NCBI GenBank assembly: GCA_963921825.1
Contig: OY997591.1
Coordinates: 41,871,825-41,935,824 of the forward strand
DNA length: 64,000 bases
From: Erodium maritimum
Taxonomy: Eukaryota; Streptophyta; Magnoliopsida; Geraniales; Geraniaceae
Direction of reading: 5' to 3'
The notes beneath the pieces are model-generated. The model was not told the DNA's origin and did no database searches. It saw nothing but the letters and a program-made list of their open reading frames with translations. Below are positions 1 through 11,072 of this stretch, piece by piece (the first letter of the stretch is position 1; every line of letters begins with the position of its first letter). Made by a program: the position numbers and the translations under genes.

Positions 1-576
1 CTGAACACCTCTTGCTTTGATCTCATTGAAGAGCTTCAGTGAGTGCTCCAAAGCAGGTGCCTTGCCTTGCTTCATCCACTCCTCTAAGCCAGTTAGATTA
101 AACTTCTCTCCTCTGTCCCAACAACAACCTTCATCAAACCATACAAACAAGAGTAAATAGGAAATAGGAAATGGGGATTACCCGTAACGATGCTTCTTGA
201 AGTAAGGCACGGTGGAGAGGAGGGTGTCATCAATGTCGAAGATCCAAGCATCTTTACCATCTTTCACGAGGTTGCAGCTGGTGCTAAGATAAACGAAGCA
301 CTCTTCAATGGCCCTCTCCGAATCCACACCATATTGGGTCGAGCTCATGTACTTGCCAATGTAACCGGTGCACTCCTCTGGCACAAGATCGAAATCTACA
401 ATGTTGTGAAGCTCAACATTCATTCTCCAACTCTCACAGTAATTCTTCAAGCTGAACTTGAGCCCGAGCGTTTTCGCTCTCTGGGTGCTCAGGATGTTCC
501 AGTCTGCCACTGCACCACTCATGAAAACACCCAGGAAGCACAGCAATAACAAGCCAAGATTTCTGTCCATGTCCAT
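1..576 (-). CDS. Acid phosphatase, class B / vegetative storage protein family (5' part, partial)
   Basis: HAD-superfamily acid phosphatase (subfamily IIIB), expected to hydrolyse phosphomonoesters in the secretory pathway, vacuole or wall. Exon 1 is 576..182 and exon 2 is 112..1, continuing beyond the left edge. The start was put at 576 because the downstream reading MDMDRNLGLLLLCFLGVFMS is a good signal peptide (cleavage near GAVA/DWN, residues 21-26); the in-frame ATG further upstream would add an unlikely leader. The HAD nucleophile motif DIDDT is at residues 114-118, with both aspartates present. The intron donor (GTAATC on the minus strand) and acceptor (CAG) restore the family sequence YGGEKFNLTG...EEWMKQGKAPALEHSLKLFNEI across the junction in steps of the right phase. 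HAD motifs II-IV lie outside the window. No disruption is visible. Confidence 0.93.
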
Positions 577-1372
577 GGTGATTCTGTTACTATGGAGAGG
601 GGAAAGAGATAGGTGATGAAAAGGGGGGAGAAAGCACGGACTTAAGTAGAAGATTTGGTGATGGCCAATATAGTATGAGAATGGAGGCACATGGGTGATT
701 GTTTGGGGACAGGTTGTCATGTATGACTGACGAGGTCGGAGAACATGGTGGTTGTCTGATTATACATTATTTTCTACTTACTATGGAAATGAATGTCAAT
801 TAATGCATCTGTCCTCACATACATTCATTACACATATGCTCCTTGTAATCGAATATTTGACATAATTAGAATTCAACATGCTTACAACTCTAATACAGTA
901 ATACTAATAATTCAACAATTCAAGTTGAAGAGTTTAAAATCAACGGTCCTTTGTGCGATCACATGCCAAAGAAGCGTATTCCCAAACCAGCTTCCTTACA
1001 AGAAACAATTAACTGCACATTCAGTTGAGATGAATGGAACATGTTGCTGAGTATAGCTTGCTGCTTGCTGCTTTACACAGTTTAGCCAAAAGACAAAGCA
1101 TCTCTATATATCCAATGAAGTTTATATGAATATAGAGTGGGATTCAGGGGCAATTTGTTGTGTCAACACCAAAGAATCAAGCAGTAACAATACTATTGTA
1201 TAATGCAAAAATAGCATTGTTACAGAAATTTAAAAAAATCCAAGGAAACAAAACTCCATATAATTTTTAACAAATCCAGAACACATTTTCTAATGTCATA
1301 AGCAAAGTAGAGCCATCAAAAAATAAATTTGCTTAAGAAAACCAGAAAAACTCCAATAGTTAGCTAGCTATC
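577..1372. other. Intergenic: acid phosphatase 5' flank and RPL23 3' flank
   Basis: The first ~150 bases are the 5' UTR and promoter of the minus-strand acid phosphatase; a weak TATA-like CTATATTG can be read on the minus strand near 668-675. The rest is AT-rich and carries no supported gene. The last ~300 bases before 1372 are probably the RPL23 3' UTR. Short open frames here have no family features. Confidence 0.5.
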
Positions 1373-2359
<987 letters not shown>

Positions 2360-2379
2360 TTTGGTGGTGCTGCACAGGA

Positions 2380-2440
2380 GGAGAACTAGGGTTTTGGAGG
2401 CTATTTATACTACCAGCTACCTTTGCTATCTAGGGTTTTT
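2380..2440 (-). promoter_or_regulatory. RPL23 core promoter: TATA box and AAACCCTAG (telo-box-like) motifs
   Basis: On the minus strand TATAAATA is at 2409..2402, about 45 bp upstream of the ATG. AAACCCTAG-type motifs occur on either side (near 2386-2394 and 2430-2438). Telo-box-like AAACCCTA elements are known in plant ribosomal protein gene promoters; that they act here is inference. Confidence 0.6.
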
Positions 2441-2496
2441 TCTTTTGAAATTACCAAATATTCCTTCACCACCCTTTTGCGTAAGAGGAAATTAGT

Positions 2497-2543
2497 AAAA
2501 TGGCTTTTCTTTTTTTTTTTTGAAACAAAAATGGCTTTTCTTT
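2497..2543. repeat. 16-bp direct repeat flanking a T-run (minimal retroposon scar?)
   Basis: AAAATGGCTTTTCTTT occurs at 2497-2512 and 2528-2543, separated by nine T and GAAACA. Read on the minus strand this is a target-site-like repeat around a few bases plus a poly(A) run, as left by a severely 5'-truncated LINE or SINE. Simple slippage could also produce it. Confidence 0.4.
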
Positions 2544-2604
2544 GTATAGCGAGTGGCTTCCGGTTTTTTTATTCATTTTATTCCTTGTGTGTTAAATTTG
2601 TAAC

Positions 2605-2873
2605 TGTTATAAAAGTAAGAACGATACTTGTGAATGGAAGAACAAAAACTAAAGAAAACAAGAGAATATGGAGAGAGTAGAGAATCGAATATTATTGATC
2701 ACTTCATCCTTTACAATGACCTCTATTTATAAGCTCATAATCATAGAGACATAACCTTAATAAACTACATAAATAATGGAATTCAAAATACAAAAGTCCT
2801 CTAACTCCCACAAAAGTCTTCTAACTCATATCTAGAATATTCCATGTGGTCATCCAATCAAATATTCATAACA
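2605..2873 (-). repeat. Copia-1 3' LTR (269 bp)
   Basis: Bounded by TGTTAT at 2605 and ATAACA at 2873, inverted termini typical of LTRs. A purine-rich tract (AAATGGGGAG on the minus strand, about 2883..2874) lies directly internal to it, as expected for the polypurine tract. A TATA-like TTATAAATAG can be read on the minus strand near 2724-2734. No second copy exists in the window, so the limits rest on termini and PPT only. Confidence 0.65.
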
Positions 2874-3290
2874 CTCCCCATTTGGATGACATGTACAAAT
2901 ATTAGTATGTCTCGTTAAAATCTTTCTAGGAAAAACCCAGTGGGAAAAACCCTAGAAGGAAAAAGAGTACATAATTTGTACAATACGTATATAAGTTACC
3001 TCATTAAAAACCTTGTTAGGAAAACCCATTGGGATAAAACCTAAAGCAAGGGAAAAAGAGTGTAATACGTATTTCTCCCCCTGATTACAACATCTCCTCA
3101 TAAATCAAGGAGTTTTCTCATTCTGATCTTACCAAGTTGTAGGAAGTGCTTTAGTGAACAAATCTGCAAGATTGTCACAAGAACGAATTTGATAAACATC
3201 GATATCTCCCTTTTAATGAAGTTCATGAGTAAACAAGAACTTAGGAGAAATGTGTTTCGTTCTATCTCCTTCCACGTAGCCTCCTTTGAT
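2874..3290 (-). other. Copia-1 sequence between 3' LTR and RNase H
   Basis: Decayed 3' end of copia-1 pol plus the polypurine tract. Direct short repeats (GGAAAAACCC / GGAAAACCCA) occur at 2930-3060. No intact coding sequence. Confidence 0.5.
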
Positions 3291-3600
3291 CTAAGCTATA
3301 CAAGTTGTATTATCTTCGTATAAGACAGCTGGACTTACTTTATTTATTGAAAGATCGCATGATTCTCGGATATGATGGATCAAAGACCTTAACCATATAC
3401 ATTCACGACTTGCTTCATAAAGAGCTATCAACTCAACGTGATTTGAAGAAGTGGCTGTAAGGGTCTGTTTTATTGAGCGCCAAGATATAGCGGTGTCACC
3501 ATATGTAAATACATGCCAAGTTTTTGACCATGCTTTGTGGGGATCAGATAAATATATGGCATCAACCATATCCAATCAATTCAGACTTCGAGTCTTTTGA
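3291..3600 (-). pseudogene. Copia-1 RNase H fragment
   Basis: Reads YLSDPHKAWSKTWHVFTYGD...ISWRSIKQTLTATSSNHVE and then EASRECIWLRSLIHHI, the standard Copia RNase H block. The first catalytic aspartate region is eroded. It ends without the usual C-terminus, and the element is dead overall. Confidence 0.85.
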
Positions 3601-3837
3601 ATAAAATAACCCCATATATAATGTTCCTCGAAGATATCTTAAAATTTGTTTAACACCAATTCAATGTCTTCGAATCGAAGAAGAACTAAATCTTGCTAGG
3701 AAATTAATAGAAAATGCAATATCACGACGGGTGCAATTAGCAAGATACATTAACGCCCCAATGTCACTAAGATATGGTACTTCGGGACCAACGAGTTCTT
3801 CTTTTCGGGGGCGAAATGAATCCTTTTTCACATCAAG

Positions 3838-4310
3838 TTATCGAACAACTACGGGGGAACTCAAATGATGTGAATTATCCATATTGAATAGTTTAAGGAT
3901 CTTCTCAATATATGATGATTGGTGAACAAAAATCTCCTTCGACAAATGTTTAATCTGAAGGACAAGACAAAATTTTGTTTTGCCCAATTTTTTTATTTCG
4001 AATTCACTTTTCAAGTATTTCATCATCTCTACAAGTTTATCATGTATTCCAATGATGTTCAAATCATCAACACAAATCGCGACGATGGAAAATCCGGTTT
4101 TCATTCGTTTAATAAAAACACATGGACATATTTTATTGTTGATGTATCCTTCTTTCAAAAAGGTATTCACTAAGACGATTATACCACATTCGACCAGATT
4201 GTTTTAGCCCTTACAAAAATCTTTGGAGCTTTATTGAGTACATTTCTTGAGGTTTTGAGATGCATGTTTCAGACATTTGTAATCCTTCAAGGACTTTTAT
4301 GTAAGTGTCA
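3838..4310 (-). pseudogene. Copia-1 reverse transcriptase fragment (C-terminal half)
   Basis: Contains ICVDDLNIIG, a variant of the Copia YVDD catalytic motif with C for Y, followed by EFEIKKLGKTKFCLVLQIKH, the usual downstream RT block. Stops and frameshifts separate it from the N-terminal RT part, which lies across the LINE insertion at 6015-6210. Confidence 0.85.
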
Positions 4311-4394
4311 TTATCAAGTGACTCATACTAAGTAAGTAAAATAAATTAAATAAATAAAACAAAATAATAAATAAATAAAAAGAAGTAAAATCTG

Positions 4395-6014
4395 AGTGTG
4401 ATTGCATCCATTTTTTTTTTGATAAGCTCGAAAATTTTATTGCTAAGACCGATTCCAGGAAAAGGAAACGGAATTCCCTGATTCAAGAAGAAGCAAGGGA
4501 GGAGGTCGAAAGACCAGAAACACGCTTACAAAGGAGTTCTACTATGGGGGAACTATAAGGAAAACCTTATCCCAAAACAAACACCTGACAAAAACTGAAA
4601 AAACAAACGATATAAAACTATCGAGATGAATTCTGTCGAGCCTTATGAGACGCTTTCCACAAGGTTGAAACAGGAGGAGCTGTCTTGATGGCACGTTCCC
4701 GAGTCAAAGAACGAGCTCTCGAACGAGTGACAATGGTAAAAGTAGAAGGTCGGCTCTGGCGAGGTTGTAAGAGGGCATCCTTCCAAGGGCTACTCTCTTT
4801 TTCCTCCGCTTCCCCGTCGGCTGACGAACCTGCCGACACATCGACCACAGAACCTCCCTCAATACTAAGAACTGGGCCTGGCTCAAGATGGCCCACTTTA
4901 CTTTGGGTGTCCAACCCAACCTGAAAATCTGGCTGTGCAATTACACAGCTCACAGTATCACGCGCAACAGGCTGGGCCCGCCCAAGAGAATGGGCTTCTA
5001 GGCAGCCCATAGAACCTGACAGAATCTGTGAAACGATAAACTCAGAAACACGCTGAGAGTTCGAAATCAAAAGCAAATCGCGAATATACTGCCTCGGATA
5101 TTCAGCGATCTTCTCCCAAATTAGCTCCGCCAAACGAGCACTGGCCGGCCTCCGATCAGATGTCGCCGGTGAACTCAACAAATCAAGCTGAACCAAAGGA
5201 GCCTCCATCCCCTTCGAGTCCTTCACCTGGATACTGCTCTAACTGGGAACAGACTCATCTGAACGCGCAGAAGGTCGATTACCCAGAGATGGAGCAAATT
5301 CCGGCCGAGGTAAGGCCACAAAGAGGATATAACCATTATATTTAAAACCGTTATATACCTCAATAGCTTTCAACGCTGCAGAAGAAGAACAAAATTCAAC
5401 AAAACCGAAACATCGACCTTTCTTGTTTGGTCTTTTGATCGCAATCGCTGAACGAACTTCTCCAAATTCCTTAAAGGTATTCCTAATCCAATCATCTGAA
5501 GAACCAAACGGGATATTATACACAAAAATCTTCAAACCTGAAGTAACGGCTACAGATGCATCTGTATCCAACGTCGACGAAGGAGCCCTTTGAATACAGG
5601 GTCCCTCCGTTGATAACCCATTTCCGGTTTCCACATCATGTACGATCACATCTACTGGTGCTGAGGGCGATCGACGAACAGCAGCTACGCCAACGGGTTT
5701 TGGATGAGAAACTGAATTCACAACACCATTGGAGATTGCTCCCGGACTGGTTTTACAAGCCACACCTCTGCTTTTAAGATCCACACCTTCAACGAGTAGG
5801 CGAGAAGAACCACACACGGCACAAAACTTTGAGATTTCTCTCAAAAAACGTAACCCACAAACGTCAGAATACGCAGCCTTCTTAACCGTACGAAGCTTGG
5901 AAGGATACTTTGCCTGACGAAGCTTCAGAGGAAGCCGGGGAGGATACTTTGTCTGACGAAGCTTTAGAGGATTCATCTCATTGCTTTTTAAAAGAGTAGT
6001 GTGATTGCATCCAT
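4395..6014 (-). mobile_element. LINE-type insertion with RRM ORF1 and 17-bp TSD
   Basis: The 17-bp AGTGTGATTGCATCCAT occurs at 4395-4411 and again at 5998-6014, and it is contiguous copia-1 RT coding sequence at both sides, so this is a true target-site duplication. The inserted 1.59 kb (4412-5997) is on the minus strand: a T-run at 4412-4420 is its poly(A) tail, preceded by AATAAAA near the 3' end. It encodes only an RRM protein; no endonuclease or reverse transcriptase is present, so it is an internally deleted or non-autonomous LINE, moved in trans. Confidence 0.85.
4618..5976 (-). pseudogene. LINE ORF1-like protein with RRM domain, one in-frame stop
   Basis: A single reading frame runs from the ATG at 5976 to the stop just before 4618, broken only by one in-frame TAG at 5241..5239. 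The first part (245 codons) has an RNA-recognition motif: RNP2-like IFVYNI and RNP1-like GRCFGFVEF, residues about 150-225. The second part (about 200 codons) is Ser/Arg-rich and unrecognised. The N-terminus has two and a half copies of a KLRQ-KYP repeat (5889-5976). RRM-bearing ORF1 proteins are known in plant L1-type LINEs (BNR type), where they bind RNA. Absence of ORF2 and the stop make this a pseudogene. Confidence 0.75.
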
Positions 6015-6800
6015 AACCGGTGAATATGTCTTTTCATAATCAATTCATGGTCGTTGTGAAATCCGTGTGCAACGAGTCGAGCTTTGTATCTTACGACCTC
6101 GTTTTTATCATTTCTTTTGCGCACAAATACCCATTTATATCCTACGGGTTTGACATCTTCAGGTGTCTGGACTACAGGTCCGAATACTTGGCGTTTGTTA
6201 GGGAATTCAATTATGTCTCAATGACATTTTTCCATTTTGGCCAATCATTTCTTCGTCGGTATTCACTGACCGATCTTGGTTCATGATCCTCATTTTCTTT
6301 TGAAATATCTAATGCAATTGCATGCGCAAATATATTATCCACAACAATCTCTTTTCTATTCCATCTTTCACCTGGAATGACATAGTTAAACGAGATCTCT
6401 TCATTGTCATCGTTCTCAGGTGTTTCATTATCTTTTGAAGACGTCTCTTCATTTTTTATCACATTTATTTCTTCGGGAATTGTAATATAATTTGATGTAC
6501 CAACTTGTCGAACTGAATCCTTTCCTTTTCTTGGGTTTTATAATTGGATCCAATAGGTCTGCCTCGCTTCTTGCGTGCTTTAGACTCATTTGCTAGCGCT
6601 AGCATATTTCCCATTTCTTCATCAGGAAGATTAATTCTACAAGGAACATTAACAACTGGTATCTGTGATTTTATCACAATCTTAACATCCGTAAATGCAT
6701 CAGGCAATGTATTATCAACCTTTTGTAAGTGGATAATTTTCTGAACTTCTAGTTCATATTGATTCGTACGAGGATCAAAATGAGACAATGTCAACGCATT
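6015..6800 (-). pseudogene. Copia-1 integrase-RT linker and N-terminal RT
   Basis: Reads DPRTNQYELEVQKIIHLQ, then KRGRPIGS (basic linker), ISFNYVIPGERWNRKEIVVD, EDHEPRSVSEYRRRNDWPKW, and [12 protein letters not shown]...[12 protein letters not shown] of RT. This order matches Tnt1/SIRE-like Copia polyproteins. There is a stop between the two main frames (near 6463) and a frameshift before 6200. The RT reading is cut at 6014 by the LINE insertion. Confidence 0.85.
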
Positions 6801-7284
6801 CCATGAAATTCTCGTCTTTCTTTTTCAGACGTTTCTTTATCTCCCCCTAATGCAGGGAAATTGTCTCATCAACTTGATAGTCGGCAAATCGTGTCGTAAA
6901 CATATCACATGTCATGAATTCTATGTGAATTCTTTCTAAAAAAATGTTGGACATTCAGTCTCAACTTTCATTGGAGATGGTCATGTAATAAGTTTTCCTT
7001 AAAAACAAGCAACACATGGGTAATCTTTTGACAAAAAGGACATTTTTACCCTTCAGGGTATGTCCATGTGAATTTTCTATAATTCTTTGTATCATTATGA
7101 AACCCAGATGGCCTAAACGATCATGCCATATCATAAAATTTGATGGGTCCATTGGGTTTTGGTTAATCATCATATTGGTTTCAATTGGAAAAATGAAAGC
7201 ATAATATAATCCAAAACTATATGAAGGGAGTCTCCACAATTTCTTTTCTCCTCAAGACTATGGACGTGATGTATAAACATTCAA
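6801..7284 (-). pseudogene. Copia-1 GAG-pre-integrase and residual integrase C-terminus
   Basis: MIWHDRLGHLGFIMIQRIIE is the GAG-pre-integrase motif with its HHCC histidines. The integrase catalytic core normally found in the next ~900 bp is absent: only its C-terminal FTTRFADYQVDE-like end follows. The pre-integrase sequence is cut at 7284 by copia-2 and resumes at 20698. Confidence 0.8.
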
Positions 7285-7508
7285 TGTTGAGAAACTTGGG
7301 AATCAAGCTATCAAGCTTGGTCCCCAAGTCACACGTGATACACTTACCATATTACCATATATACACTTACCATATATACACTAGCATTAAATAGGAGAGC
7401 ATTAAAAGGATATTTGTTTCCTAATGTACACGGCTACAGATTGTATAAATAGGCCTCTTACGTTTCAATAATATTCAAGCAAAGTAGAAACAATTCTCTA
7501 CTTTTACA
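7285..7508 (+). repeat. Copia-2 5' LTR (224 bp)
   Basis: Starts TGTTGAGAAACTT and ends TTTTACA. It differs from the 3' LTR at four positions that I can see. TATAAATAG near 7443-7451 is a likely LTR promoter TATA box. Three copies of a short ACCATAT motif occur in its U3 part. Confidence 0.95.
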
Positions 7509-7520
7509 TGGTATCAGAGC
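7509..7520 (+). other. Copia-2 primer binding site
   Basis: TGGTATCAGAGC directly follows the LTR; it is complementary to the 3' end of initiator tRNA-Met. Confidence 0.93.
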
Positions 7521-7535
7521 AAATTTGTACCTAAA

Positions 7536-8520
7536 ATGGGGAACGACGCAGAGAAGGATAATGTTCCTTTACACTATGTCCTGCACCCATCTGATCATCC
7601 TGGTTACTATTTTGTTACGCAGTCGCTTAGTGATTCCGGCGATAACTAATACACCTGGCGAATTCAATTTCACGATGCCCTTGCTTGTAAGCATAAGACA
7701 GGCTTCGTCAATGGTAGCATCAAAGAACCTGCCACTACTGACAAATACCACGACCTATGGATTCAATGCAATGCCATTGTCAGGACGTGGCTTGTTAATT
7801 CCCTAAGCAAGGAATTACAAGCCAATGCCGTTCACAGCACCACAGCCAGTTAAATTTGGGCGGACTTGGAGCAGCGTTTCACACAAGGCGTTGCACCTCG
7901 TGTTTATGCCCTTCGACGTAACGTGGCTCTTTTGCAACAAGATCATAAGGCGGTCTCCATTTACTACGGCAAATTAAAGATGGCATGGGACGAGTTGCAG
8001 GGCCTCGATCCTCTTCCCATGTGCACTTGTGGCAAGTGTACCTGCAAGATTAATGAACGGGTTCAGGTACGACACAATCAAAGTCAAGTTTTTGATTTTT
8101 TTTAATGGGTCTCGATGATGATTTCAGTACCGTGAGATCACAAATACTCAGTATGGAGCCGCTGTCGGGCCTAGGTCGAGTGTATTCAGTGGCCGCACAA
8201 GAAGAGACTAAACGGTTCGTAGCAGCTCTCCGTCAACCAGTGGAAAGCATTGCCTTGCAGCTCAACCAGGCTCGGGCGTCGGAGGAGGATGGTGTTCCGG
8301 CGAGGACTCCCGTGGCCAACCACCACGCCGTGACGAACCACCTCGGCGTTGCACCCACTGTGGCCGGACGGGGCACACGGTTGATGGGTGCTTCGCCATC
8401 ATTGGCTACCCACCGCACTGGACGAAACCAGCGACGGACGGCAGCGGATACTGGGGAGGTCGAGCCCATTCCGGTCGAGGAGGACGGTCAGGTCGGTCTG
8501 GCCGTGGTGGAAGAGCGCTG
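7536..8520 (+). pseudogene. Copia-2 gag (broken)
   Basis: Begins MGNDAEKDNVPLHYVLHPSD at 7536, the usual Copia gag start. In-frame TAA stops are at 7647 and 7851, with family-like sequence continuing through both (YTWRIQFHDAL; IWADLEQRFTQG). A frameshift falls in the T-run near 8097-8104, after which MGLDDDFSTVRSQILSMEPL continues. A second frame change occurs before 8350, where the zinc knuckle CTHCGRTGHTVDGC (CX2CX4HX4C) is read in the pol frame. Capsid and nucleocapsid functions are thus recognisable but not expressible as one protein. Confidence 0.88.
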
Positions 8521-11072
8521 GTGGCGCGACCTGCACAATTACAGCACTGTTCGTGTGAAGAAGAAACACATATGCGTGAGTTTGGTACTGATTATTCACA
8601 TGGGCCATCTTCAAATCACTTACATGGTGATGGGCCTCCCTTGCATGGGCCTCAGAATTTTGCTTCAACAAATGGATCAGTCACAACCCAAGATTTTGGT
8701 GGGTTAGACCAATTGGCTGGTAGCCTTTCTGAAGCCCAACGTAGCCATTTATTGGACCTGATGTCCAAGCCCACCAGCACTCCATTCGCAGGAGCTTCTC
8801 TTCATGCATCTCCGTCTCGTTTTTCGGGTAAAACTAAATCTCCATGGGTTATTGATTCAAGGGCTACTCACCACATTTCTTGTGATCCTCATTCCTTGCG
8901 AGATAGCACTATTTCTCCATCAATAGCGCCGGTAGAGATGCCAAACGGTGAAGGATCCCCTGTTACCGCTGTCGGCCAAATTCCCGTTACCAAAAGGATA
9001 ACATTGGAGCGTGTCCTTGCCGTCCCAAAATTTTGCTTCAACTTGTTATCTGTCAGTCAAATCACTCGGGACTTGAATTGCGCGCTAATTTTTTATTCTG
9101 GTTGTGTGATGCAGGACTTACTTTCGAGGATGCTGATTGGGACGGGTGAGATGCGAAACGGGCTCTACTACTTGGAACCGACGGCGGAAGGGACAACCTT
9201 AATGACTCGTGGGCGAAATGACATCCAATTATGGCATCGACGTTTGGGACACATTCCGGCCAACCAGTTGTCGTTGATTCCACATTTACTACTTTCTGCA
9301 AATAAACACGGATTGTCGGTTTGTGATGCATGCTGTAGGGCAAAACAAACCCGTTTACCTTTTCCTATCCGTACTAATAAAGCTACATGCCCTTTTGAAT
9401 TAATACACTGTGATATTTGGGGACCCTATCGTGTGCCTTCTTTGTCTGGTTGTCACTTTTTCCTGTCTATCGTTGATGATTACAGTAGGGCCACTTGGGT
9501 ATTTTTGATGAAAAATAAATCGGAAACCAGAGGTCACCTCCTACAGTTCTTCCAATGGGTCCACGGGCAATTCAATACACATGTTCGATGCCTCAGAACG
9601 GATGGAGGACAGGAGTTCCAACATCATGAATTGTTAGCCTTTTACAGCGAGAAAGGGATGGAGTTCCAGACCAGCTGCACAGACACCCCACAGCAAAATG
9701 GAGTCGTTGAGCGAAAACACCGTCATTTATTGGAAGTGGCCAGAGCACTCCGTTTCCAAGCAAGACTATCCAAACGATTCTGGGGAGATTGTGTTATCAC
9801 CGCTGCCTACCTAATCAACAGAATGCCACTTTCGGTCATTGGGAACAAAAATCCCTTCGAATTATTATTTGGGAAACGACCAACATACGATCACCTACGA
9901 AGTTTCGGTTGCCTCTGTTATGTCCACCACCGTACTCATGACAAGTTTGCACCAAGATCCCGTGCAGGTATTTTCTTAGGCTACCCGAAAGGCAAAAAGG
10001 GTTACTGTGTTTATATTCTCGATACGGTGGATGTGGTGATTTCACGCGACGTCCAGTTTTGGGAATCGATCTTTCCGGGAGATCAATGTCTATCTACAGA
10101 CCCAGGATCCACTCATGCGCCCCAGAACCTCGACAACACCTTCACATACGATATTCCATCACCTTCCCGTCTGGCTCCGTCCGACACAGTCCCACCGGCA
10201 ACTGATCCTCCAACCCCTGAACCCATTGCGACCAACCAAGAGGACACCCAGACTCCACCGCCTCCTCCCATCTCCAAACGCACTCGGGTCACATCAAAGC
10301 GTCTCGATGGCTATGAGTTCACCTTGCCGCCCTCGGTTCTCCCGTCAGACTCTGTTTCGCACTCATCGTCCCCTTCCGCACACTCGACGGTACATCCTCT
10401 ATCTCACTCGATCTCTTATAATAAATTTTCACGCAATCATGTTGCCTTTCTATCGGCCATCTCGTCCATAGATGAGCCCCGTACATTTAAGCAGGCTTCG
10501 CAGCACGATCATTGGAGGAAGGCTATGACCCAGGAAATTGAGGCCTTGGAGGCTAATCATACTTGGAGCTTGACCCCTCTACCCCCTGGAAAACGCACCA
10601 TTGATTCCAAATGGGTGTATAAAGTCAAGTTTCGTCCTGATGGATCTGTTGAGCGTTATAAGGCACGCCTAGTGGCAAAAGGATACACGCAGGTGGAGGG
10701 GATAGACTACACTGACACCTTTGCTCCAGTTTCCAAACTCACCACTGTTCGTTGCCTCCTCGCTATCGCTGCCACCCGCAATTGGCCGCTACATCAACTT
10801 GACGTAAATAATGCATTTTTACATGGTGACCTTTATGAGGAAATTTACATGAAGGTTCCGTAAGGGTTTTCCAAATAGGGAGAGTCCTTGGTCTGTCGAT
10901 TGTACAAGTCCATCTATGGCCTCAAGCAAGCCTCGCGGGTATGGTACCAAAAGTTTACTGATTCCATCATTGCTCTAGGTTACACTGTTTCCACTGCAGA
11001 TCCTTCTTTATTTACCCTCGTGATGCCTACCTCCTTTGTTGCTGTCTTGATATATGTTGATGACGTCATCGT
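8521..11072 (+). pseudogene. Copia-2 pol: protease, integrase, N-terminal RT
   Basis: A 780-codon open stretch to 10863. The protease motif reads VIDSRATHHIS, with Arg replacing the Gly of the catalytic D-[ST]-G (codon 8860-8862). GAG-pre-integrase LWHRRLGH and CDAC follow. The integrase triad can be placed at HCDIWG, RTDGGQEF and NGVVERKH. RT begins WSLTPLPPGKRTIDSKWVYK and includes QLDVNNAFLHGDL. Two stops follow: TAA at 10861 and TAG at 10876, each where the family has Gln, so each fits a C-to-T change. RT then continues KSIYGLKQASRVWYQKF to IYVDDVIV, where copia-3 interrupts it. Confidence 0.93.

Noticed and set aside
190-549. 119-codon plus-strand open frame
   Set aside because: Antisense to the acid phosphatase exon, which has a signal peptide, HAD motif and correct splice sites.
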